From RYN-230 sp963837515 (GTDB lineage Bacteria; Actinomycetota; Actinomycetes; Streptosporangiales; Streptosporangiaceae): 64,000 nucleotides of DNA. The stretch spans positions 372,001-436,000 of the forward strand of contig CAWINT010000005.1 of assembly GCA_963837515.1 (NCBI GenBank), given 5' to 3'. Positions 17,165 to 25,185 of this stretch are shown here, piece by piece; positions within the stretch are counted from its first letter, which is position 1; every line of letters begins with the position of its first letter. The notes under the pieces were generated by a model, which saw only the letters and a list, made by a program, of their open reading frames with translations, did not search any database and was not told where the DNA came from. The position numbers and the translations under genes were made by a program.

Positions 17165-17235
17165 ACCGGCCGGTCCCGGGCAGGGGGACCGGGCAGGGGG
17201 ATAAGGTTCACGACCAGAAACGAGGGAGTAGCCAC

Positions 17236-18069
17236 GTGACCGACGTGCCCGGGGTCATGCTGAACAACGGCCGGACCATCCCGCAGCTCGGCTTCGGCGT
17301 TTTCCTGATCGAGCCGGAGCAGACCGTCGCCGCGGTCAGCGCCGCGCTGCAGACCGGCTACCGGCACATCGACACGGCCGAGGGATACGGCAATGAGCGG
17401 GAGGTCGGCGAGGCGGTCCGCAAGTCCGGGCTGGACCGCGCGGACGTGTTCATCACCAGCAAGCTGAGCAACGACGCGCACGCGCCGGACGACGCCCGGC
17501 GGGCCTTCGACGCCTCGCTGGCCGCGGTCGGCTCCGACTACCTGGACCTGTTCCTGATCCACTGGCCGATGCCCACCCGCTACGGTGGCGACTTCGTTTC
17601 CACCTGGCGGGTGCTGGAGGAGTTCTACCGCGACGGCCGGGCCGCTTCCATCGGCGTGTCCAACTTCCGGCCGCACCACCTGCGGCGGCTGCACGAGGAA
17701 GCGGAGATCACCCCGGCCGTCAACCAGATCGAGGTCCATCCGTACCTCACCCAGGACGCGGTGCGGGCCTTCTGCGCCGAACACCAGATCGCGGTGGAGG
17801 GCTGGTCCCCGATCGGCCGTGGCCGGGTGCTCGACGACCCCGAAATCGTCACGATCGCCCGCCGGATCGGCCGGACCCCGGCCCAGGTGGTGCTGCGCTG
17901 GCATATCGAGCGCGGGGACATCGTCTTCCCCAAGTCGGTCAGCCCGGAGCGGATCCGGGAGAACTTCGCCCTCTTCGACTTCGAGCTGTCCGGGGAAGAC
18001 GTCGAGACGATCAGCGCGCTGAACCGGGACCAGCGGTTCGGCCCCGATCCGGACCACTTCGCGGGCTGA
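17236..18069 (+). CDS. Aldo/keto reductase
   Basis: This 277-residue NADPH-dependent reductase is of the 2,5-diketogluconate/methylglyoxal reductase type. The catalytic tetrad is visible as D46 and Y51 (HIDTAEGYGNE), K76 (FITSKL) and H109 (LDLFLIHWP). GVSNFRPHHL, VNQIEVHPYL and the C-terminal IVFPKSVSPERIRENFALFD are cofactor-binding motifs. GTG 17236 follows GAGGGAG and gives the usual N-terminus; the in-frame sequence upstream has no family match. It stands alone between lutC and the PP2C-like gene. Confidence 0.88.
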   Translation: MTDVPGVMLNNGRTIPQLGFGVFLIEPEQTVAAVSAALQTGYRHIDTAEGYGNEREVGEAVRKSGLDRADVFITSKLSNDAHAPDDARRAFDASLAAVGSDYLDLFLIHWPMPTRYGGDFVSTWRVLEEFYRDGRAASIGVSNFRPHHLRRLHEEAEITPAVNQIEVHPYLTQDAVRAFCAEHQIAVEGWSPIGRGRVLDDPEIVTIARRIGRTPAQVVLRWHIERGDIVFPKSVSPERIRENFALFDFELSGEDVETISALNRDQRFGPDPDHFAG

Positions 18070-18182
18070 CCTCCCGCCGCGCCGCCGGCGCGTGAACTCC
18101 TGGTGACCAGATGGGCCGCCTTCCGCGCCCCCAGCAGGCTGGACTGAGCCCCGGCAGCACCGACGTGAGCGAGCGGAGACGG

Positions 18183-18887
18183 ATGCGGGTCGTACTGGCC
18201 ACCGAGGCAGGCACCGCGGGCTGGCCCAACGAGGACTTCGCCGCGGCCGCGCCCGGGGCGGCGGTGCTGCTGGACGGCTGCACCACCGTGCCGCGGGAGC
18301 GGGACACCGGCTGCCGGCACGGCGTCGCCTGGTATGCCCGGACCCTGGGCGGCCTGCTGCTCGGCGAGATCTCGGCGGAGCCGGAGATCCCGCTGGCCGC
18401 CGCCCTGGCCGCGGCCATCGGCATGGTCCGGGTCCGGCACGAGCGCAGTTGCGATCTGGGCAACCCGGCCACACCCGCGGCGACGGTCATCGCGGTCCGG
18501 GCCGGGCTGTCCGGGCTCGACCTGCTGGCGCTGTCCGACTCGGTCATCGTGGCCGACTACGGGGCCAGCCGGGACCCGGTGGTGATCACCGACACGCACC
18601 CGGCCGCGGGGCCGGTCCCCGAGGTGGCCGCCCAGGCCCGGACCGAGCGGCTGCCCGTCGCCGGGCTGCGCGCGATCGCCCTGCTGAGCGACGGCGCGAC
18701 CCGGATCGTGGACCAGTACCATCTGCTCAACTGGCGCGGGCTGCTCACCGTGCTGGCTGACGGCGGCCCCGCGGAGCTGATCGGCCGGGCGCGCGCGGCC
18801 GAGGCCAGCGATCCGGACGGAATCCGGTGGCCCCGGTCGAAACCGTCCGATGACGCTACGATCGTGTACTGGCATCAGCCCTTGTGA
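18183..18887 (+). CDS. PP2C-like serine/threonine phosphatase domain protein
   Basis: The 234-residue sequence starts MRVVLATEAGTAGWPNEDFA and continues AAVLLDGCTTVP, ALSDSVIVADY, LLSDGATRIVD and ends SDDATIVYW. The spacing of NEDF, an LLDG strand, a second LSDG and a final DDAT resembles the metal-binding scaffold of PPM/PP2C phosphatases, although several classical residues differ. Activity is therefore uncertain. ATG 18183 has GGAG four bases upstream; GTG 18165 is an alternative. Confidence 0.6.
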   Translation: MRVVLATEAGTAGWPNEDFAAAAPGAAVLLDGCTTVPRERDTGCRHGVAWYARTLGGLLLGEISAEPEIPLAAALAAAIGMVRVRHERSCDLGNPATPAATVIAVRAGLSGLDLLALSDSVIVADYGASRDPVVITDTHPAAGPVPEVAAQARTERLPVAGLRAIALLSDGATRIVDQYHLLNWRGLLTVLADGGPAELIGRARAAEASDPDGIRWPRSKPSDDATIVYWHQPL

Positions 18888-18937
18888 GCCTGGGCGTGAT
18901 GTTCCTTTCGTCCCGGACCACCAAGAAGGAGCCAGGC

Positions 18938-18973
18938 ATGCCGTCCCGCGAATCCCGGCGACCCGCGGCATGA
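18938..18973 (+). CDS. Possible 11-codon upstream leader ORF
   Basis: ATG 18938 follows a strong AAGGAG site (18926-18931) and encodes MPSRESRRPAA. Its stop overlaps the start of the membrane glycosyltransferase (ATGA at 18970-18973). The next gene has no ribosome site of its own, so translation of this short frame may deliver ribosomes to it. The peptide is arginine-rich, but no attenuator structure is obvious. Confidence 0.4.
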   Translation: MPSRESRRPAA

Positions 18974-20523
18974 CCGATCGCGACCTGGCGACCCGGGCCG
19001 GCGCGGAGCCCGGCCGGCCAGCCACCGCCGGGCCGGCCGGCCAGGGGGCGCCGTCCGGGGCCGCCCGGGCGGCGGCCGTGGCGCGCCGCCACTGGCTGAT
19101 CGGGCTGCTCCTGCTGGCCGGGCTGGTGCTCCGGGTGCTCGCCCAGGTCGCCTACCAGCCCGCGCTCATCTACGTGGACACGCTCAAGTACCTCTACAGT
19201 GCCTCACCCGGCGCCGACCCGATGGGGTACATGATCATCTTGAAGGTGCTGGTCCGGCTCGGCGGCGTCGGCGTCGTCGCGGCCATCCAGCACCTGGCCG
19301 GGCTCGGGCTGGGGGTCGCCCTCTACGTCATCGTGCTGCGCCGCGGAGCCGCGCGCTGGCTGGCCGCGCTGGCCGCCGCTCCGGTGCTGCTGGACGCGTA
19401 CCAGATCCAGATCGAGCAGACGATCATGCCGGACGTCTGGTTCGAGGTGCTGGCCGTGGCCGGGCTGTGCGTGCTGCTGTGGCGCCCCGCGGTCACCCTG
19501 CGGCTGGCGGCCGCGGCCGGCCTGGTGCTCGGCTGCTCGGCGCTGGTCCGCCAGATCGGCGAGGTGCTCATCGTGCCGGCGGTCGTGTACCTGCTGGCCT
19601 GCGGGGGCGGCGTGCGCCGGCTGGCCAGCCAGGGCGCGGCGCTGATCGTCGCCTTCGCGCTGCCGTTGCTCACCTACTGCACGGTGTCCTACGCCCAGAC
19701 CGGCCACTTCTGGCTGGCCCGCGGGCAGACCGACATCGGCCGGCTGGCCGCGGCCGCCGACTGCGCCTCCCTGCGGCTGCCCGCCACCCTGCGGCCAGTC
19801 TGTCCCACCCCGGCCCAGCAGCGGCTGGGCCCGGACTGGCTGGAGCACTCCGGGCACTCACCGCTGGCCCCGCGGCGGCTGCCGGCCGGGGTGACCGAAC
19901 CCCGGGTGCGCCGCGAACTGGGCGGGGCCATCCTGCACCAGCAGCCACTGCGGGTGGCCGGCTCGGTCGTGCGCGACTCGCTGCGGCTGTTCACCGTGAC
20001 CCGGGCATCCAGCCCGTGGATCGCGCCGATCTGGCGCTGGCAGTTCCAGACCTATTACCCCACCTACCCGCCCTGGGTGACGCTCGGCCCCGGTAACACG
20101 ATCATGGTGGGGGTGCAGCGGGTCGCGTTCGGCCGGTTCCACGTGCACCCGCTCCGGCCGCGCTACGGCGGGCCGGCCCGGGTGAACCGGCCCCTGGCGG
20201 CCTTCCTGCGCGGCTACCAGATGCGCGGCGGCTACACCCCCGGGCCGTTCCTCGCGCTGCTCACCCTGGCCGGGCTGGCCGGCTCGCTGCTCGCCCTGAT
20301 CCGCCGCGGCGCCAGCGCGCGCACCCGGCGGCTGGCCCTGGGCTGCCTGCTGTTCACCGGCACCGCGGTGCTGCTGCTGCTCGCGTCCGACCTGTACGAG
20401 TTCTCCTGGCGCTATCAGCTGCCCGCCGTGGTCACCCTGCCCCCGGGTGGCCTGCTCGGCCTGGCCGCGCTGGTGAGCCGGGTCCGGGACCGGAAGCCGG
20501 CTCCCGATCCGGAGCCGAGCTGA
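18970..20523 (+). CDS. Multi-spanning membrane protein, probable GT-C glycosyltransferase
   Basis: This 517-residue protein has about ten hydrophobic segments (for example HWLIGLLLLAGLVLRVL and LALGCLLFTGTAVLLLLASD). An early loop contains YVDTLKYLYSASPGADPMG, where an acidic residue after the first membrane span is the usual position of the catalytic site of GT-C enzymes that use polyprenyl-phosphate sugars. The loop between spans is about 140 residues long and extracytoplasmic. It overlaps the 3' end of the opposing GlfT1-like gene by 92 bp. Context points to export-side modification of an envelope glycan. Confidence 0.65.
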   Translation: MTDRDLATRAGAEPGRPATAGPAGQGAPSGAARAAAVARRHWLIGLLLLAGLVLRVLAQVAYQPALIYVDTLKYLYSASPGADPMGYMIILKVLVRLGGVGVVAAIQHLAGLGLGVALYVIVLRRGAARWLAALAAAPVLLDAYQIQIEQTIMPDVWFEVLAVAGLCVLLWRPAVTLRLAAAAGLVLGCSALVRQIGEVLIVPAVVYLLACGGGVRRLASQGAALIVAFALPLLTYCTVSYAQTGHFWLARGQTDIGRLAAAADCASLRLPATLRPVCPTPAQQRLGPDWLEHSGHSPLAPRRLPAGVTEPRVRRELGGAILHQQPLRVAGSVVRDSLRLFTVTRASSPWIAPIWRWQFQTYYPTYPPWVTLGPGNTIMVGVQRVAFGRFHVHPLRPRYGGPARVNRPLAAFLRGYQMRGGYTPGPFLALLTLAGLAGSLLALIRRGASARTRRLALGCLLFTGTAVLLLLASDLYEFSWRYQLPAVVTLPPGGLLGLAALVSRVRDRKPAPDPEPS

Positions 20524-21460
20524 GCGTCAGCCCGGCCGCGGCGAGCAGGCCCGCGGTGGGCCGCGGCCTGGTCCGCAGCCCGGCGGCGAGCCCCCGCCGC
20601 AGGCCCGACCGCAGGGTGGCCCGGTCGGTGGACCGGGCGAAGGTACGGGCCCAGCGGCGCACGGTGGCCCCGCCGTACAGCAGTCGCTCGTGCGGGGCAA
20701 GCGGCGCGGCCGACCGCAGCGTCCACACCTTGTTGCGCACCTCGTAGTAGAAGCGCTGGCCGGGGTCGGTGTCGGTGGACCCGAACGTGGCCGTCTTGTG
20801 CACCACCCGGCTGGCCGGGCACAGCCAGCCGGCCCGGCCGCGGAGCAGCCGGGTGGTGAACTCGAAGTCGTCGTTCCACAGGAAGTAGTCCGCCTGCGGC
20901 AGCCCGCGCTCCCGGCATGCCGCGGCGTCCACCAGGATCGACACGAACGAGGCGGACCGGACGGGCAGGCACCCGGCGGCCGCCGCGGCGTCGCGCTCCG
21001 CCCGGGTGGCGAACGGCTTGACCCGTGGGGTGTTCATCGGATGCGGCCGGCCGTCGGTCCACACCACCTGGCTGGCGACCAGGACCGGCGGGTCCGCGGG
21101 GCGCGCGGCGCGCGCCGCCAGCAGGGCCTGCAGCGCCCCGCGGCCGGGGACCGTGTCGTCGTCCATCAGCCAGATCAGGTCGGAATCCTGGTCCAGGGCC
21201 AGCGCCAGCCCGGCCGCGAACCCGCCCGCCCCGCCGGTGTTGTGCCCGAGCACGGTGAGCCGGGCGGCGGGGAACGACTCGCGCACCGCCGCCGCGGTCC
21301 CGTCGGTCGAGGCGTTGTCGATCACCAGCACGGCGTCCGCGGGCCGGGTCTGGCCGAGCACCGCGGCCAGCGACTCCAGCAGCAGCGCCCGCCGGTTGTA
21401 GGTGACCACCACGGCGGCCACCCGTGGCCCCGCGGCCGCAGCCGGGCTTGCCGCGGCCAC
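20432..21460 (-). CDS. Family 2 glycosyltransferase, GlfT1-like galactofuranosyltransferase
   Basis: This 342-residue GT-A enzyme has VAAVVVTYNRRALLLESLAA, LVIDNASTDGT, GHNTGGAGGFAAGLALAL and the metal-binding LIWLMDDDTVPG. DYFLWNDDFEFTTRL and VHKTATFG follow. These motifs, in particular NTGGAGGF and the WNDDxE segment, are those of GlfT1/rhamnosyl-type transferases that attach the first galactofuranose to a rhamnosyl lipid in mycobacteria. With glf and a GlfT2-like gene nearby, a role in galactofuran priming is likely. The C-terminal 40 residues are Pro/Gly-rich and lie in the overlap with the opposing gene. Confidence 0.75.
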   Translation of the reverse strand: MAAASPAAAAGPRVAAVVVTYNRRALLLESLAAVLGQTRPADAVLVIDNASTDGTAAAVRESFPAARLTVLGHNTGGAGGFAAGLALALDQDSDLIWLMDDDTVPGRGALQALLAARAARPADPPVLVASQVVWTDGRPHPMNTPRVKPFATRAERDAAAAAGCLPVRSASFVSILVDAAACRERGLPQADYFLWNDDFEFTTRLLRGRAGWLCPASRVVHKTATFGSTDTDPGQRFYYEVRNKVWTLRSAAPLAPHERLLYGGATVRRWARTFARSTDRATLRSGLRRGLAAGLRTRPRPTAGLLAAAGLTLSSAPDREPASGPGPGSPARPGRAGHPGAG

Positions 21461-21461
21461 G

Positions 21462-22763
21462 TTAGGAGTGACTCCGGGTCCGGGAGCGCTCCAGCGCCTG
21501 CCAGGCCAGGATCCGCAGCCGCCGCACGGACGGATGCCGGCTGCTGAGCTCGCGGACCGTCCGCTTCAGCCGCGGCGACCCGGCCACCGCCGACTCGACC
21601 CGCCCGGCGAGGCCGCGCGGGGCCCGCTGGCCGCCACCGGCTTTCGGCCGGCCGTGCTCCTTGCGGTACTGGTTCACCACCAGCGCGGCGGCGGCCTCCA
21701 CCGCGGCGTCCAGCATCGGGCCGGCGGGGACCGCCGCCGGGCCGGTGGCCGGCTCACCGGCCGGCCGGGCGGCCGGGCGGCCATGCAGGTCGTCCAAATC
21801 GCCGATGACGTCGTAACGGCTGTCGGCCAGCGCGCTGGCCAGCAGCTCACCCTGGTCCCTGGCCCAGGCGGCCCGGGAGGCGGGCAGCACCAGCCGGCCC
21901 GACCGGGGCCGGGCGGCCAGGGCCCGGTGCGCCACCCCCTCCTTCACCGTCCACATGTAGAACCAGTCCGGCACCTCGGCCGGGAGAGCCTGGTTCAGCC
22001 GCCGCAGGAACTCGATCTCGGGCAGGCCCAGCGAAGCGTTCGGCCGCGCGCAGCTCAGGTCGGCGGCCGCCGGGTCGATGCCGGTCAGCGCGGCGAACCG
22101 CCCCCAGAGCACCTCGGGCCCGGTGCCCGGCGGCGGCATGGTGATCACGTGCATCCGGCTGGCGGGCAGGAACCGCTGCCACCGGTCCAGGATGGCCAGC
22201 GTGTCGTGCACCCGCCAGAACCAGTACCGCTGCCGGTCCGGCTGCTGCGCTTCGGTGTCGATCACATCGCCGAGCCAGTCCTCCCAGCCGCGGGCGTTGC
22301 GGTGCTTCACCGTCTCCTGCCACTCGGCGGGCAGCAGGCTGGCCATGTCCCGCACGGTGAGCACGAGGTGCACCTCGGCCGGCTCCAGCGCGGCCACGGC
22401 CCGGCCGGCCTGCTGCTCGTCGGCGGCGGAGAACAGCTCGTGCGAGATGACCGCGGTCCCGGCGGCCTGCCGCGCCTGGGTGGCCAGGATGTCCCACTCG
22501 CCGGTCCACGACCCGGCCGGGTCCGAGGCCAGTTTCTCGATGCCGCGCAGATCCTGGCTGGCCCGGAAGTGGTCCTGCGGGTGGTGCCCGGGCAGCACCA
22601 GGCCCCGCGCCTTGAGCGCGGCCCGGTTCCCCCACATCACCTGCTGCAGGAAGGTGGTACCGGTTTTCGGCTCGCCGATGTGCAGGAACACCCGCCCGGG
22701 ACCGGCGGCCCCGGGGGGCACCGTCCCGGCCGGGGTGGGATGCTCGCCGCCGTGCGCTGCCAT
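21462..22763 (-). CDS. Sulfotransferase
   Basis: This 433-residue protein has RVFLHIGEPKTGTTFLQQVM, the 5'-phosphosulfate loop of PAPS-dependent sulfotransferases, and VHLVLTVRDMASLLPAEWQE, the matching 3'-phosphate segment. WEDWLGDV and FAALTGIDP are also typical of the large actinobacterial sulfotransferase family. I placed the start at ATG 22763 (MAAHGGEHPTP); the open frame upstream has no resemblance. It is directly behind the GlfT1-like gene on the same strand (1 bp gap), so it probably sulfates a glycan or glycolipid made by this locus. Confidence 0.8.
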   Translation of the reverse strand: MAAHGGEHPTPAGTVPPGAAGPGRVFLHIGEPKTGTTFLQQVMWGNRAALKARGLVLPGHHPQDHFRASQDLRGIEKLASDPAGSWTGEWDILATQARQAAGTAVISHELFSAADEQQAGRAVAALEPAEVHLVLTVRDMASLLPAEWQETVKHRNARGWEDWLGDVIDTEAQQPDRQRYWFWRVHDTLAILDRWQRFLPASRMHVITMPPPGTGPEVLWGRFAALTGIDPAAADLSCARPNASLGLPEIEFLRRLNQALPAEVPDWFYMWTVKEGVAHRALAARPRSGRLVLPASRAAWARDQGELLASALADSRYDVIGDLDDLHGRPAARPAGEPATGPAAVPAGPMLDAAVEAAAALVVNQYRKEHGRPKAGGGQRAPRGLAGRVESAVAGSPRLKRTVRELSSRHPSVRRLRILAWQALERSRTRSHS

Positions 22764-22887
22764 CGGTCTACCTCGTCGTGGTGGGTGAAGAAGTCCAGGG
22801 TCAGGGTAGACCAGAAGCCGGTGCCGGGCAGCCGCATGCCGCGGGCCGCGGCCCGGGCGACGCGCCGGCCGGGCTGGCACCGATCCG

Positions 22888-22928
22888 CCACCCGGTGCCA
22901 GCTGTCGTAAAGTAGCCTTCACCCGGTG
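22888..22928. promoter_or_regulatory. Divergent promoter region with paired CACCCGGTG boxes
   Basis: CACCCGGTG occurs at 22889-22897 and again at 22920-22928, flanking an AT-richer stretch with TAAAGT (22908-22913), a plausible -10 element. The region lies between the divergent sulfotransferase and GT2 genes. A regulator binding both boxes would cover the promoter. Assignment is by pattern only. Confidence 0.3.
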
Positions 22929-23011
22929 GCCCTGGCCCGGTGCTGAACGCTGGCGGCCGCCCTCGTGCCGCCCTGCGCAGTCCCCATCCCTGGAAGGCGA
23001 ACAACCGGCAT

Positions 23012-24010
23012 ATGCCTGAGCCCTTCACCCTCCTGCTCTCGGTATACGACGGCGACCAGCCGGGTTACCTGCGGCAGGCGTTTCGCAGTGCCGTCAACGG
23101 GCAGACCCTGCGCCCGGACCAGGTCGTGATCGTCCGGGACGGCCCGGTGCGCGCGGAACTGGCCCAGTGCCTGGAGGAGCTACGGGAAGCCAGCCCGGTC
23201 CCGGTCACGCTGGTCCCGCTGGAGCACAATCGCGGTCTCGGGCCCGCGCTGGACGCCGGGCTGGCGGCGAGCCGGTTCGACGTGGTGGCCCGGATGGACG
23301 CCGACGACATCGCCATGCCGCACCGGTTCGAGGTGGAGATCCCGCTGATCGCCGGGGCCGATATCGTCGGCGCGGGCCTGCTGGAGTTCGTCGGGGACCC
23401 TGGTCACGTCATCGGCCAGCGGGTTCCCCCCACCGATCCGGAGCAGATCCGCCGGTTCGCCCGGATGCACGACCCGTTCAACCACCCCACCGTCGTCTAC
23501 CGCAAGCGGGCCGTGCTGGCCGCCGGCGGCTACGGCGATCTGCCGCTGATGGAGGACTACGCGCTGTTCGCCCGGATGCTGCAGGGTGGTGCGCGCCCGG
23601 TGAATGTGGCCGAGCCGCTGGTCTACTACCGGGTCGGGGCCACCGCGTTCAAGCGGCGCGGCGGCACCGACCTGCTCCGCTCCGAACTGCGGCTGCAGCG
23701 CGAGTTCCGCCGGCAGGGGTTCACCAGCTCCTCGGAGTACGTGCGCAACGTGATGGTCCGCGGCGGTTACCGGCTCATCCCGTGGTGGGCGCGCCGCGCC
23801 GTGTACCGGCCGATCGTGTCGCACTACGCCGGGCCGGCCGAGACCGACCCCGCGGAGGGCGATCCAGCGGCGGGCGGGCCAGCGGCGGGTAGCCAGGCAA
23901 CGGGCGGGCCAGCGGCGGGCGGGCCAGCGGCGGGTAGCCAGGCAACCGGCGGGCCAGCGGCGGGCGGGCCGACGGCTGGCCCCCGGACCGAGATGCCGGT
24001 CGGCCCATGA
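23012..24010 (+). CDS. Family 2 glycosyltransferase with repetitive Gly/Ala/Pro tail
   Basis: The 332-residue protein has TLLLSVYDGDQPGYLRQAF, VVIVRDGPV, EHNRGLGPALDAGL and the metal-binding ARMDADDIAMPHRFE, followed by FNHPTVVYRKRAVLAAGGY and LPLMEDYALFARML. This is a complete GT-A domain (about 1-270). The last 45 residues are low-complexity (AAGGPAAGSQATGGP) and encoded by a 45-bp tandem duplication. ATG 23012 is preceded by GGAAGG at a slightly long distance. Its stop overlaps the glf start (ATGA). The donor sugar is unknown. Confidence 0.85.
   Translation: MPEPFTLLLSVYDGDQPGYLRQAFRSAVNGQTLRPDQVVIVRDGPVRAELAQCLEELREASPVPVTLVPLEHNRGLGPALDAGLAASRFDVVARMDADDIAMPHRFEVEIPLIAGADIVGAGLLEFVGDPGHVIGQRVPPTDPEQIRRFARMHDPFNHPTVVYRKRAVLAAGGYGDLPLMEDYALFARMLQGGARPVNVAEPLVYYRVGATAFKRRGGTDLLRSELRLQREFRRQGFTSSSEYVRNVMVRGGYRLIPWWARRAVYRPIVSHYAGPAETDPAEGDPAAGGPAAGSQATGGPAAGGPAAGSQATGGPAAGGPTAGPRTEMPVGP
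23881..23970. repeat. 45-bp tandem duplication in the glycosyltransferase tail
   Basis: Bases 23881-23925 and 23926-23970 are identical except for one position. The unit is 45 bp, so copy-number change keeps the reading frame; it encodes a Gly/Ala/Pro/Ser/Gln/Thr segment. The near identity shows that the duplication is recent. Confidence 0.9.
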
Positions 24011-25185
24011 ACCCCGACCTGGTCATCGTCGGCTCCGGCTTCTTCGGGCTGACCATCGCCGAACGGTGCAGCCGCGACCTGGGCCTGCGGGTGCTGATCC
24101 TGGAACGGCGGGCGCACATCGGCGGCAACGCCTACAGCGAGCCCGAGCCGGAGACCGGCATCGAGATCCACCGCTACGGCGCGCACCTGTTCCACACGTC
24201 CAACACCCGGGTGTGGGAGTACGTCAACGGCTACACGAGCTTTACCGGGTACCAGCACCGGGTGTTCTCGGTCTATAAGGGCCGGGTCTACCCGCTGCCG
24301 ATCAACCTCGGCACCATCTGCGAGTACTTCGGCTCGGTGATGTCCCCGGACGAGGCCCGCGCACTGGTCGCCGGGCAGGCCGCCGAGGTGGGCCCGGAGC
24401 GGGCGGCCAACCTGGAGCAGAAGGCCATCTCGCTGATCGGGCGGCCGCTGTACGAGGCGTTCATCCGCGGCTACACCGCCAAGCAGTGGCAGACCGACCC
24501 GGTCCACCTGTCGCCGGAGATCATCACCCGGCTGCCGGTCCGCTACACGTTCAACAACCGCTACTTCAACGACACGTACGAGGGCCTGCCCACCGACGGG
24601 TACACGGCGTGGCTGGAGCGGCTGGCCGATCACCCGCGCATCGAGGTCCGGCTGAGCACGCAGTTCGCGGACCTGCGCGCCGATCTGGTGGGTAACGTGC
24701 CGGTGGTGTACACCGGCCCGCTGGATGAGTACTTCGGCTACGCTGCCGGAGACCTCGGCTGGCGTACCCTCGACTTTGACCTGGAAGTGCTGCCCACGGG
24801 GGACTTCCAGGGCACCCCGGTCATGAACTACGCGGATGAGGATGTGCCCTACACCCGGATCCACGAATTCCGCCACTTCCACCCGGAGCGCGACTGGTAC
24901 CCGAAGGACAAGACCGTGATCATGCGTGAGTACTCGCGCTTCGCTGAACGGGGCGACGAGCCGTATTACCCGATCAACACGGCGGCCGATCGCGAGCGGC
25001 TGCTGCGTTACCGGGAGCTGGCCGCCGCCGAGCCGGGCGTGCTGTTCGGCGGGCGGCTCGGCAGCTACAAGTACCTCGACATGCATATGGCGATCGGATC
25101 GGCGCTGAGCATGTACGACAACCGGCTGCGCCCGCACTTCGCGGCGGGCCAGCCACTCAAGGGGGCAGAGCAGGCTGATGACTGA
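24007..25185 (+). CDS. glf: UDP-galactopyranose mutase
   Basis: This 392-residue flavoenzyme converts UDP-galactopyranose to UDP-galactofuranose. LVIVGSGFFGLTIAE is the FAD dinucleotide loop, LILERRAHIGGNAYSE the second FAD contact, and IHRYGAHLFHTSN, LPINLGTI and YTAKQWQTDP are family signatures around the active site. GRLGSYKYLDMHMAIGSAL near the end is the conserved FAD/substrate loop. The length is normal (about 390). The ATG overlaps the preceding GT2 stop, and the GlfT2-like gene starts inside its last codons (8-bp overlap), so synthesis of the donor and of the polymerase are coupled. Confidence 0.95.
   Translation: MNPDLVIVGSGFFGLTIAERCSRDLGLRVLILERRAHIGGNAYSEPEPETGIEIHRYGAHLFHTSNTRVWEYVNGYTSFTGYQHRVFSVYKGRVYPLPINLGTICEYFGSVMSPDEARALVAGQAAEVGPERAANLEQKAISLIGRPLYEAFIRGYTAKQWQTDPVHLSPEIITRLPVRYTFNNRYFNDTYEGLPTDGYTAWLERLADHPRIEVRLSTQFADLRADLVGNVPVVYTGPLDEYFGYAAGDLGWRTLDFDLEVLPTGDFQGTPVMNYADEDVPYTRIHEFRHFHPERDWYPKDKTVIMREYSRFAERGDEPYYPINTAADRERLLRYRELAAAEPGVLFGGRLGSYKYLDMHMAIGSALSMYDNRLRPHFAAGQPLKGAEQADD

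Noticed and set aside
22764..22922. 53-residue N-terminal extension of the sulfotransferase
   Set aside because: The extension has no sulfotransferase resemblance and covers the likely promoter; ATG 22763 fits the family better.
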